64,000 nt of DNA, from NCBI GenBank assembly GCA_027422505.1, contig JAPQWV010000028.1, forward strand, positions 5,608,001-5,672,000, given 5' to 3'. The translations under genes and the position numbers were made by a program. Of the stretch, positions 45,419-55,455 are shown piece after piece (within the stretch, counting starts at the first letter, position 1; each line of letters begins with the position of its first letter). The notes beneath the pieces were generated by a model. It was given only the letters and a program-made list of their open reading frames with translations. It was not told the DNA's origin and did no database searches. Source of the DNA: Craterostigma plantagineum (Eukaryota; Streptophyta; Magnoliopsida; Lamiales; Linderniaceae).

Positions 45419-45666
45419 AATTCCATATAGGATAAATGCATTTCATAGGATAAATTGTACTGAAAGATGTATAATTCAGTATTAAAATGCATTATATTTA
45501 AATATTGCTGACAACATTAATCTGCATATTTTTCTAGCACCAATTCCATATAGGATAAATGCATTTCATAGGATAAATTGCACTGAAAGATGTATAATTC
45601 AGTATTAAAATGCATTATATTTTAAATATTGCTGACAACATTAATCTGCATATTTTTCTAGCACCA
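45419..45666. repeat. 123-bp direct tandem duplication
   Basis: Two units starting AATTCCATATAGGATAAATG (45419 and 45542) are almost identical, differing by one T/C change and one added T. The unit ends CATATTTTTCTAGCACC. It lies in the non-coding tail of the second Helitron copy. Confidence 0.93.
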
Positions 45667-46216
45667 ATTCTTACGTACAATCTCAGCAACTGAATGAGCA
45701 TAGGATGCATAAAATTTTTAATTTATTTTTAGAAACTCGAGTGTTAAGATTCAATGCATGTGAATGTTGAGCTGCTCTGCAATGCCAAAATGATGACGTA
45801 CCATGATATGGTTGAATTTATTTCTTTTCTGAGCAGAAAGGCATAAAGTCTCAAATATTGCGTATTATTCAGTTTTTTTAAGGCATCTGAACAGTCAAGG
45901 ACACCAAAGCAGTCTTGCGTAGCATTTAATGATTTTAGAGCATCTGATCAGTCTCCGATGACAACAAGGGGTGTGTAATAGCAGCAATCCATTCCTATTC
46001 ACAACACACACAAATACACATACATAGAATCTTCATGTAGGTGGAAAATGCAGACGACCCTTCATCTCTCTCAGCAAGAATGGAACCCAAGAACTTCTTC
46101 GCCATCGATTAAACACGAAAATCATTGTACATGGCATTTCTAGGTTTTAGCACAAAATGATATTAATTACATCTGCAAACCAAAATCCAACAAACAGTCA
46201 AAGGAATAAGTATAAT

Positions 46217-46243
46217 CCGTGCATCGCACGGGGCAATACCTAG
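46217..46243 (+). other. second Helitron-type 3' end (hairpin plus CTAG)
   Basis: CCGTGCATCGCACGG (46217-46231) forms a 6-bp stem with a 3-base loop; CTAG follows at 46240-46243, and the next base is T. This is a textbook plant Helitron 3' terminus in the same orientation as RepHel. Confidence 0.9.
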
Positions 46244-46377
46244 TCTAAGGTATAATACAAATTTGGATCATTAGCTATACTATTTTCCCTTTTTTGGTTG
46301 TTAGCATGGGATAATGTCACATAGTTCTTGTTTTGTCGGAAAAAATGTTTAGAGACTTATTCGTACTGACATATGAA

Positions 46378-46600
46378 TGTTTTTTTTTTTGAGACCCGGG
46401 GAACCTGGCGGGCTAAGTAAACCCCGGGGCCGACCTACTACCTGCTAAACAGGCCGACCAGGTCAAATGCACATGTCTAGGCCCATGTGGGACAGGCCTA
46501 GGAAAATGTTGGGGGGAGGGTTCGAACCCGGACCTCTACCTCATTACCCCAAGCACCTCAATATTGGTCTCTGTACCACTAGACCAATGCCTCATTGGCC
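46378..46600 (-). mobile_element. tRNA-derived SINE
   Basis: On the minus strand the element starts near GGCATTGGTCTAGTGGTACA (box A-like), has a box B GGTTCGAACCC at 46519-46529 and ends in a run of about ten A (plus-strand T run from 46380). Direct repeats ACATATGAA lie at 46369-46377 and 46601-46609. Promoter boxes, tail and target duplications together support a SINE. It is not a functional tRNA gene. Confidence 0.9.
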
Positions 46601-46846
46601 ACATATGAAGTTTTTCACATGACTGAGAAATCGAAATCATGGTGCTGCCTTTGTATCATGTTTTTTGTTCATAAATAGCCCTTGCATACACTGATATGAT
46701 TTCAAAATTCTACAAAACATATTTTTAACTGACCAACAGCATTCATCAAACATAAAGCACCAATACCTTCATCAAATGACAAATAACATGGAAAATGCAT
46801 AGATAATCAATCATAAGAGCAAGACAAAGATAATCTCCATATGGAT

Positions 46847-48688
46847 TCATGCCCATCTTGCCAGAAAAGACATGCATCCAACGCCCAAGAGAAGAGAAGA
46901 ATAAGCACCCAACTGAAGCCTAGCATTGCTTTGCATCCTTGGATTCATGAAATCTGCTGCCAAGAGATCGACGAGAGCCATGTAGATCAAAATACCAGAC
47001 GAAGCCGAACCAAATATGCCTTCGACTGTCAGAGCTTTTTGGCTGTTTTCTTTGTACGCCGATGAGATCGCAATGCCCACTCCCATTCCGATCGGTGTAG
47101 TCAACGAGAAAAATAGCATCATAATGCTCGTCGTCATCGACTCGAACTTGGCCTAATGAATTATCATTACGAGATAACATTTCATATAAGTAACTCAACC
47201 CAAATTTAAACAAAGGAAGAAAAAAAAGGGAAATTAAAAACGTATAAAATGAGTTTTGAGTGAACCACATTTTTTCTACATAAAAACTCAATTAAAATAA
47301 TGCAAGCGGATATTCAAATCAATTGTCTCTTTTGTGAGACAACAAATTTTTTGGGACATGCAACATATATTATCTTATCCCAACAAGCTAAAAGACAAAT
47401 AGTACTCCTATCTTTCCTTCACATAAATATCTGATGCATTGATCTCAAAAGTTTACACTAAAAGATCTGAAATATAATTAAGTGTTCAATCATTTTCACA
47501 GAGATTAGGAAATCACGTGGTGAATGTAGGTTGTTGTTGTTGGTGGGGACAGTCGAATCACATTCTTCCAAGATTTTGAATAAATATGGCAACATAATGA
47601 CAACATATATCTCAATTATTCTTATGACAATGTTTCGACCTTTCAAATTATTTCGAAATTTTCTACGCACCTATTATATATATAAACACTAATATTGTAA
47701 TCAAAATTATTCAAGTAGACCTGTGAAATACATCCACCAAGGCCGATGCCCTCGAAGAATTGGTGAAATGACAAAGCTGCCATTAGAGGCTTAATCGTTT
47801 CCAAGCTCTTGGAAGCTCCTAGTGATACTCCAATGATAACCGAGTGTACCAAAATCCCCAACTCCAAAACCTAAAATCCCAAAATAAATAGAAAGAAATT
47901 GACCAGGGGCAAAACGGTCAATTTTCCTATTCCTCCGAAGGTGTCGGGATTATAAAAAAAGCACACAACAAAACACCATATATACATACCTGCGATATCA
48001 CGCGCTGTCGCAGTAGCTCCGACTGCTCTAAACCTTGTGATGGAACGGCGGCTCCATGAGCATGCCCATGAGTGGCATGCGTGTGGACATGCATATGGCC
48101 ATCATGGCCATCCACGTCATCGTCACCGTGGTGGCCATTATTAGCCTCTTCCTCATCATCGACAACCGCATTCGCCAGTTTATTATTAGACTTGTTGCCA
48201 AAGTGAACTCTGTTGTAAAACCCAGAAGCAAGAGTATCCACCATAAGCGTGGCGATCGCCGACATCATCGATATGAAACCTGCAAAGGGGAACTTCTGCC
48301 ATGGGGCTTCGTCAAGACACGGCGACGTCAGCGTTCTGAAGGCCTCGGGGAGTATGTGTATGAAACCAGTGGCAAGAATTACGCCGGCGGCGAAAGCCTT
48401 TATCATGAAGAAGATGTCGTTCTCTGGCCTGAGGATTTCGTACCTCTTTCCGAGGATTGGTATGCACACTCCGATCGCCCCGGCGCAAAGCACGGAGGCG
48501 ATTGCGATCAACTTGAACTTGAGGACCGCCGATCCTCCGCCAGCGTGGCGGTCGGGGCCATCATAGTCCCGACAGGCGATGTGGGACCCAGCGACGGTTC
48601 TCGTGGATAAGATTAGGATGAGCGATGTAAGGATTATTACGGTTGAGATGCCATGGCGATAGTTATTTTTTGCGATGATGATGGTCAT
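46847..48688 (-). CDS. ZIP-family metal ion transporter
   Basis: ZIP proteins move Zn, Fe or Mn into the cytoplasm across the plasma or organelle membrane. Three exons, all phase 0: 48688-47990, 47870-47721 and 47152-46847 (stop included), giving 384 residues. Introns (119 and 568 bp) have GT and AG ends. The N-terminus looks like a signal peptide, followed by TM1-TM3, then a histidine-rich cytoplasmic loop ([19 protein letters not shown]) and TM4 with [12 protein letters not shown]5 has [11 protein letters not shown], which holds the metal-binding His and Glu. TM6-TM8 follow ([41 protein letters not shown]). Length is normal for the IRT/ZIP group and no break was found. The exact substrate and paralogue cannot be told from the sequence. 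Confidence 0.93.
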
Positions 48689-50138
48689 GGCGGGAATAAG
48701 CTAGGAGATCCGGTTGCGTGATGAATGAGAAAAAGAAGATGGACAAGAAGAAGAAGAAGAAGAAGAATGTAAGGAGGATCACAGGGTCATGATGGTTGTT
48801 GGTGCTTGCAAGATTCCATTTAGCTTTCCTTTCTCCTTTTTCTTAGGGTTTATTTCAATAGAGAGGTTTTGAAGTAGAGATCAAGGGCGAATAATCTATA
48901 TGGATGGTGAGGAATTTACTGAGACCTATATATTGTTTTGTTTACTGTTTCTTAGTATTCTCGAATAGGATGGACCGGACAATGTCTGTCTGTGTATGTT
49001 CTTTTGTGTGTGGGATAATAGATATAAGGTTTGAAAAAGGTTAAGGCTACGGCTGAGAAATTGATGAATTATTTTAGTTGGATACTTTTGGTCACTGATG
49101 AAACGATGAGCACATCATGAGTGTGAAAATGTGCTCATTTTCGGTGGATATCGAGAGAAGAAATTTAGAAAAGGGACAAACGTTAAAGCGTCGTACGTGT
49201 ATTATTGGTTTTTCTTTTTGTTTTTTTTTTTCGTCTCGTGTTTGAATAGTAACTATCGTATTCGAGTTCTATTATTAAGACGGGGCCTGAACACGTAATT
49301 ATCATAATTCAATTAATATTTATCATATCGATAAATTAAATTAACAACTCTTATGTTATAGAAAATAAGAAGAGAATAGTCATATAACCTATTATTTATT
49401 TTAATACCTATCTTGACATCAAAAAAAATATATCTTTGGTCTCATAAAATTCAATGTTATTATATTATGCACCAATCCAATGAAAAACGAGCAACAATCA
49501 TGGATTTCTTCGTCAGGTAAATAATTAAAAACTACTGCAGCATGTCAATTATTGATCTAATAATGGCTACTGAACATTAAAAAGAATTAATTATCAGCCA
49601 AATTGGCGTGTAGATGTCGTAATTATGTCTTTGATTTGATCTTTATATCAAGCACCATTTTCCGAAATGAGCATTCTCTTCTTATTGATTTTTGGCGAAA
49701 TTATAAATTGGACCCCTAAGTATATCTTGTTATGAATTTTACATCATTATATTTTATTATTACAAAAGTAGACCACTAACTCAAACTATCCAGTCAGAAG
49801 ATAGTTAGTTATGTATCAGATTCTTCTCCACAAAATAAGTTTAGTTTGAAACGGTGGCATCCCAAGTAAAGAGGCTTTATGATCAGTTACAACGTGTGAA
49901 AACCAAAGTGTAACTAACAGGATTTTTTATGGAAGTCCAAACGTGAAAGGTTCCATTTAATCCAACCAAGTGGAATTACAAAGGATCGTTAAATTAACTT
50001 TGATTAAGAGAGAGACTCGACGATAAACACTAGAACCCTAGTTTAGCAAATATTTTGCCTAGATTTAAATTCTTCGATTCAAAATTAAGCTTCATCGACA
50101 AAGTTCGCGATATCACCACCCACACAATTTGTGAATAT
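48689..50138 (-). promoter_or_regulatory. ZIP upstream region and probable 5' UTR
   Basis: On the minus strand the leader just before the ATG is CT-rich, with a (CTT)n run at about 48748-48768. A possible TATA box (CAATATATAGG) lies near 48926-48936, about 240 bases upstream of the ATG. The rest is AT-rich with no recognised gene. The TATA call is weak. Confidence 0.35.
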
Positions 50139-50322
50139 CACTAGAACAAATGATAAATAGGCGACGGACGGCACTTTTGGCTACGGTTCCTCAACATCCG
50201 TCGCCTATAGTAGACGCGGTGGTGGCACTTCCGTAATTTTTTTTATTTTGGTTCGTCATAGTCGACGATTTCTAGTCCAAAACCGTCGCCCATAATTGTC
50301 GAAAGCCTCCGGCGACGGTTTC

Positions 50323-53024
50323 TGTGGCGCCCCGCCCTTTACTTACCATTTCTAACACTAACTTACGTGGCTAATATCAGTATAAAGAGATTAGTACGCG
50401 AAAATGTGGGAAAATTTTTTCCTTTTATATAAAGGAATTCGTCCTGTACATATCAAAATATCACTTCCAACCTAATTACATAGGATGGTTTCCTATTTTC
50501 AACAAAAGAAATCCTAACTTCCGCCCCACAGGTCGCATTCATGTACACACCACCCTTAAAGTCGCTGGAAGCTTCAAAGAGTAGCCTTGCCGTCGTAGGC
50601 GATCACGTACCGTGGTCGCGTGGACCTACAACACATAAATACATGGGATGAGCTATAAAGCTCAGTAAGTAGGAGTGATGCATGCCGTGCACGTGTCACA
50701 TTTGCAAAGGCATCCACGCCAATGCATTCAGACCTTAGCAGAATCAAACTCAATCTCATATCTCTCAGGGCCCTCGACTAACTTACTATGCACCATTTTC
50801 GGAGCTCAAATCCAATAAGGACAAATGGTCCAGCAATCCACAATGGGTGATGAACCACAAAGTACTAGTCACACATTTCGGCCCAATTCGCACTGGGATG
50901 CATGACGGTCCCCATTCGGCCCAATGGGTACTTGCTGTTCAGCGGACGCTCACGCTGGTAGCCCACTCCGAGGTCACCAACACCAGAGATACTCTCGGTG
51001 TCGCTCCCTCCCTCAGATCGCCTCCTCCAGGTCGCACCTACCGCAATTCAGGGCGTTTTGCCCAAATAGTAAATGTATATATCCAACGACGTACCGGGTC
51101 GTCATGGTGTCATAGAAGCAGTCCTGACTCAACTGTGAGTCGACATCAAATGCCTATATCGGCAAATACCCATCGCTTTCAAGCGACATTATACTATGCA
51201 TACGCTCATCTCATAATTCCCATGCATGTCGGGTATGCATGTATTGATGCTCATGTGAACAGTACCGAAATTCATGCCATGTCATCACATGTAGCAAATA
51301 ATTCACGTCATGTAATAATCCACACAATTTCATAAAAGCGGATAGCCACGTAATTTACGTTCATACAAACAATTTACGTGTTGTAGTTGAAATCCCCACT
51401 TACCTGTCGTCCGTAGATGTTAGTTAGAAATCCGGTGAATTTCCTAATCTCGACCTTAAGCACAAAATTATAAGGTCAGTATACTACTTATTTAAATCAA
51501 GTCAACCTACGAAAATAAATAAATAAGTATCTATGGCTTTGCGAATTCTAGAAACCCTAATTTGTGAAATATGCTAATTTGCGAAGTGGTATAATTCGTC
51601 AAGTAGCTCGGGTTCGCCAAGTAGGGTTTACTAAATTTGCTCTAGTTCGCAAAGTGCCATGAGAACTTTACGATTCGCCAAGTTTTGGATTCGCCAACTT
51701 TGACTTCGTGAAGTGGCCCTTCCCTGACCCACGAAGTAGGCTTCGTGAAGTTGGCTCACTTCTTTAGGATTCGTTAAGTTTGGGTTCGTCAAATGGGATT
51801 CGCCAAGTTGAGCCAAGTTCGCCAAATAAGGTTCGCTAAATTCATCAAGCTCGACTCCGCGAAGTGTCTCTAGGTCACTCACAATTCGTAAACCTCTCAT
51901 GGCCGCTCGATTCGCGAAGTACTCCGGGTTCGCGAAGTGAGATTCTCTTAGTTCGCGAATCCTCACCTAATTCGCCAAGTTTGTGAATTCATGAAACTCC
52001 TTGGTTTGCGAAGTGTAGGGTTCGTGAAGTTCATCTAGTTCGCCAAGTAGGATTTGCCAAGTTTGACTTCGTGAAATGGCACACTCATGACCCGTGAACT
52101 TCATGAGTTCGCGAAGTGTCTCTTGATTCGCCAATTTCAGTTCACGAGGTAGCTAGGGTTCGTGACTTGGAGTTTGTGAAGTTCATACTTCACGATCTTG
52201 TACAAACACGTTTCTTATTTTAAGTGTTAGAATCCCTTGATCAAAAGTCTACCCTTCTCAAGAACAGTATGAATTTCTCAAGAACAGTATGAATTTCTTT
52301 AAAAACTGAACTTGTATAAGAACTTAGGCAAATAATATTTTTCGCATCCTACACCCCCTAGCATACACGACCTTACACACTTAAAATTCTCAAAACCCTA
52401 ATCAGTTTCAGATTTTCGTACTTAATAACTTCCTAAGCATTTAAAATCTTGGAGACCCTTTAAAATTTTATCTCATGTAACCGTATGTTAATATCTAAAG
52501 AAAATAGTCAAATACCAAGAGTAAGAGGGATTATACCTTTCCAGCACTATTATGTTGAATTCCTTCTATGGTTTATTGCTCAGCTTTCGTTGGATGATCA
52601 CCTTATGGCAACGTTTCTTACTCAAAGATTTTATATATTAAAGGGTTCTTGATAAACATTAAACTATCAAAAGTTTTCCATGATGGGACATGTGATAACG
52701 ATTATTCCCTTACTCTTAAGTAACTTAATCTTTATCTTTATCACTTGGGCTTAACTTAAATGGAGCCCAACCGTATCATGCTCCAAATTTTAACTCTTAT
52801 TATTAATATTCTAGTTCGAATTTCCTGTAGCCAATTTAGTTATTTTTCTTACCCAAAAATTACATGCCTTTATAAGAAATTATTCTTAAGTCTCAACCCC
52901 ATTTCCCACCAAGTTAGAATTCATCACAGCATATAATTAAATAGCATGAAATGTGTAGTCACGTAATCACATAATATGCATGCAAATTTATTGGCCAACT
53001 TACTTGCGGGACCCGGGTATTACA
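50323..53024 (-). repeat. 3' LTR of a truncated chromovirus-type gypsy element
   Basis: It begins TGTGGCGCCCCG and ends GGGTATTACA on the plus strand (TGTAATACCCGG...GCGCCACA on the minus strand), 2702 bp. It lies directly after the polypurine tract 53025-53040. It holds the TTCGCGAAGT motif array at 51570-52200. ORFs such as 50847-51335 show no recognisable product. Confidence 0.8.
51570..52200. repeat. TTCGCGAAGT / TTCGCCAAGT motif array
   Basis: At least twenty-five variants of TTCGCSAAGT, including the palindrome ACTTCGCGAAGT-like forms and TTCGTGAAGT, occur with spacers of roughly 8-20 bases (for example 51628, 51645, 51668, 51683, 51705, 51735, 51789 and 51911). Spacing is irregular, so it is not a simple tandem satellite. 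Confidence 0.75.
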
Positions 53025-53040
53025 TCCTCCCCCACCTTAA
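53025..53040 (-). other. polypurine tract of the chromovirus fragment
   Basis: The minus strand reads TTAAGGTGGGGGAGGA directly before the LTR start TGTAATACC, the classical layout for Tekay/Del-type chromoviruses. Confidence 0.85.
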
Positions 53041-53042
53041 AA

Positions 53043-54285
53043 GGGATTTCGCCCCCGAAATCAGGTAGGGAGAAATAGCTCATCATCTTCTCGTTCCCAC
53101 GTCGCTTCTTCTGTGGACTGATTTTGCCATAGCACATTTACTAATGAAATCTCTTTATTCCGTAATCGCTTTATGTCATACATTAGGATTTCTATTGGCT
53201 TCTCCTCATAACTCAAGTCTGGCTTGAGTTGCTGATGGTAGACTTCGTTATTCAACACATGACTTGGATCTGCGACGTACTTTCGCAGCGTCGATACGTG
53301 AAAGACATCATGGACTTGAGCTAGCGAAGCGGGTAATTCGAGCTGGTATGCTACTTCGCCAACTTCCTTAAGCCTCAGCTTGCCCTTCTTCCCGAACCGC
53401 TTTACACCTTTCATTGGGGATACCTTCAGAAATACCCAGTCATCTACTGCAAATTCCAAAGGCCTACGCTTTTGGTCTGCATAGTTTCTCTGTCCGCTTT
53501 GAGCTGTTCTCATCTTTTCTCGTATCTCGATATGGCTTCAGTCATTTCTTGCACTAAGTCAGGACCTATCACACGTTCTCCAACCTCATCCCAATGGATT
53601 GGAGATCTGCACTTACGCCCGTATAGAGCTTCATATGGGCCATTCCGATGGTCGAGTGGTAGCTGTTATTGTATGAACAATCTATCAACGGCAAGTACTT
53701 AGTCCAATTTCCTTTAAAATCAAGTATGCAAGCCCTCAGCATATCTTCCAAGGTTTCGATAGTTCGCTCTGACTGCCTGTCAGTCTGGGGATGATAGGCA
53801 GTGCTGAAGGATAGCTTGGTCCCCATGGCTTTCTGTAGGCTCCTCCAAAACTTGGATAGAAACCTTGAGTCTCTGTCAGAAATTATTGACATTGGGACCC
53901 CGTGAAGTCGAACGATTTCTTGAATGTACAGTTCTGCGTATCGTTCTAAGGAAAAGGTTGAATTGATTTGCATAAAGTGAGCGGTCTTGGTCAACCTATC
54001 AACTATGACCCAAATAACATCGTTGCCTTTCACAGTTTTCGGCAGGCCGACAAGTCCCTTGTAATATGGTCCCACTTCCATTTGGGTACTGTAGGGATTG
54101 CAAAGTTCCTGTCGGTCGTTGGTGCTCCGCCTTTATCTGTTGGCAAGTCAGACATCGGCTTACAAACGTCGCTATTTCTCTTTTCATTCTTGGCCACCAA
54201 TAATTGGTTCATAAGTCTCTATACATCTCCATCGCTCCTGGGTGGATTGAGTAAACCGTGGCATGAGCTTTCGTCATAATTGTCT
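53043..54285 (-). pseudogene. chromovirus integrase with chromodomain, 5'-truncated and frameshifted
   Basis: From right to left: [15 protein letters not shown] and [14 protein letters not shown] (zinc-binding end, 54150-54240, with a TGA/TAG break before TNYWW); [26 protein letters not shown] and SERTIETLEDML (core with D-D-E, 53569-54081); then DDWVFLKVSPMKGV, DVFHVSTLRKYV and a chromodomain-like end (EILMYDIKRLRNKEISLVNV, EATWERED) at 53061-53513. Frameshifts lie near 54090 and 53560. RT and RNase H are absent because the fragment stops at about 54285. The chromodomain would direct insertion to heterochromatin. Confidence 0.85.
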
Positions 54286-55159
54286 TATCTCCTAACAATT
54301 TTCCTCATTGTATTTCGCGATTGATGGCTTGAAATCTTTGAAAATTGAAGCTTTTCGAAAATCTCTCCTTCGAAATTTAATAGCTTATGCGATTTAATAG
54401 CTTAGTCCCTTACTTGTTATATTCGATTTGAAGTTGATATTGAGCTTAATTTTTGCAAAAATTAGGTTTTGGGTCAACTTTGGCGAATTTGGAGAATTTG
54501 GGCTATTTGTGGCCTATTTTTGGGCGAATTTCGGAAGATTTTTGTGCTTGCACAGCTGCGCCCGTGCTTCTTGACAATTATCTCCGGACAATACATAACT
54601 TTGCAAACCCATATTTGATATATATGCCTTTGTCTATGTAAATTTACTTGCAGTTTGTAAGCTTAGATACCCGTTCAATGTTTTCTCATTAGGAGGAAAC
54701 GTTGAATGGCTACTAAGTCACGCGATACATGTACGATAATCTTTCCAGATGTGTCGGAGGGGATAAGTGCAACTTGCCAACGGTATTGAACCTTTAAAAA
54801 ATCGTCGTCCTTAAATTTAAACTTTAATATAGGTTAATATGTTTTAATATTATCCTCTTGTTTAATGTTATAGATGCTAGAAGGCATCTATTACGGCGAC
54901 GAATCATTTAACGTAGTTTGGGAGTTGTAGGCAGAGCACTTTACGAGGCCTTTTTATGTAGGTACTTTATTAGACTTTTGCGCTAATATGTTTGTATGTA
55001 TATTATGAGATATTTGTGTGATGATGTAATTGTTGATCTTTATTGAGGATTAATTGTTTGAGGATCGATTGTTGGGGATTGATCTTTTGATTTGTTTGGG
55101 TTGGTTTGGATTGATTGTTGGAGCATAGAAAAATCGAAAAAAAATAAAAAAAAATAAGC
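54286..55159. other. CACTA interior without recognised gene
   Basis: AT-rich, with two short coding-like runs: one near 54702 (ATGGCTACTAAGTCACGCGA) and one near 54870 (ATGCTAGAAGGCATC). I could not assign either to a CACTA TNP protein. Confidence 0.35.
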
Positions 55160-55455
55160 ATTGGTTACGGTTCCTGGTTATGAACCGTCGCCCAAAGCCT
55201 ATTTAGAAAAAAATAAAATAAGCATGGGTGACGGTTCCTGGCTAAGAACCGTCGCCCATGACCCAGAACCAAAAAATAAAAAGAAGCACATAGGCGATGG
55301 TTCTTTGGAGAAACCGTCACCCATGCCCATATTTGGGCGACGGTTTTGAAACCGTCGCCCATAATCCTGCACATGGGCGATGGGGCTCTAGGCGACGCCT
55401 CGAAACCGTCGCCCATGACCTATAAGAACCGCTCCTGTGCTTTTCTGCACTAGTG

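Larger units (their letters stand above)
29362..46243 (+). mobile_element. Helitron-associated block carrying DUF1985/Ulp1-like genes, 5' end not located
   Basis: All recognisable genes here run on the plus strand: Ulp1-like and DUF1985-like copy A, DUF1985/Ulp1-like copy B, RepHel, and two 3' termini. The only interruption is the solo LTR at 33695-36281, whose target duplication shows the two sides were continuous. I could not identify a 5' TC terminus, so whether copies A and B lie inside the Helitron, or only copy B does, is unknown. The left edge is simply where LTR copy B ends. Confidence 0.5.
50139..55455. mobile_element. CACTA-like (En/Spm) element, non-autonomous, split by a retroelement
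   Basis: The left end begins CACTAGAACAAATG at 50139 and the right end finishes GCACTAGTG at 55455, so both termini are CACTAG. Subterminal regions (50165-50322 and 55160-55430) have many GGCGACGG/CCGTCGCC motifs in both directions, as expected for CACTA ends. The three bases outside are TAT on the left and AAT on the right, an imperfect match. No transposase is recognised between 54290 and 55150. The interior is occupied by the chromovirus fragment. Confidence 0.7.

Noticed and set aside
46519..46592. Possible tRNA gene on the minus strand
   Set aside because: Only box A- and box B-like sequences are present within a SINE; no full cloverleaf is expected and the element has a poly(A) tail and TSDs.
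47458..47670. 70-residue minus-strand ORF inside the ZIP gene
   Set aside because: It falls within intron 2, between the well-supported exon boundaries 47721 and 47152.
48056..48610. 184-residue plus-strand ORF opposite ZIP exon 1
   Set aside because: It is an antisense shadow of the His-rich ZIP exon with no known domain.
50847..51335. 162-residue plus-strand ORF
   Set aside because: It lies inside the chromovirus LTR, has no recognised domain, and runs opposite to the element.
51570..52200. Possible CRISPR array because of regular TTCGCGAAGT units
   Set aside because: Units are short (10 bp), spacers vary in length and are not unique spacers of constant size; the genome is a plant.
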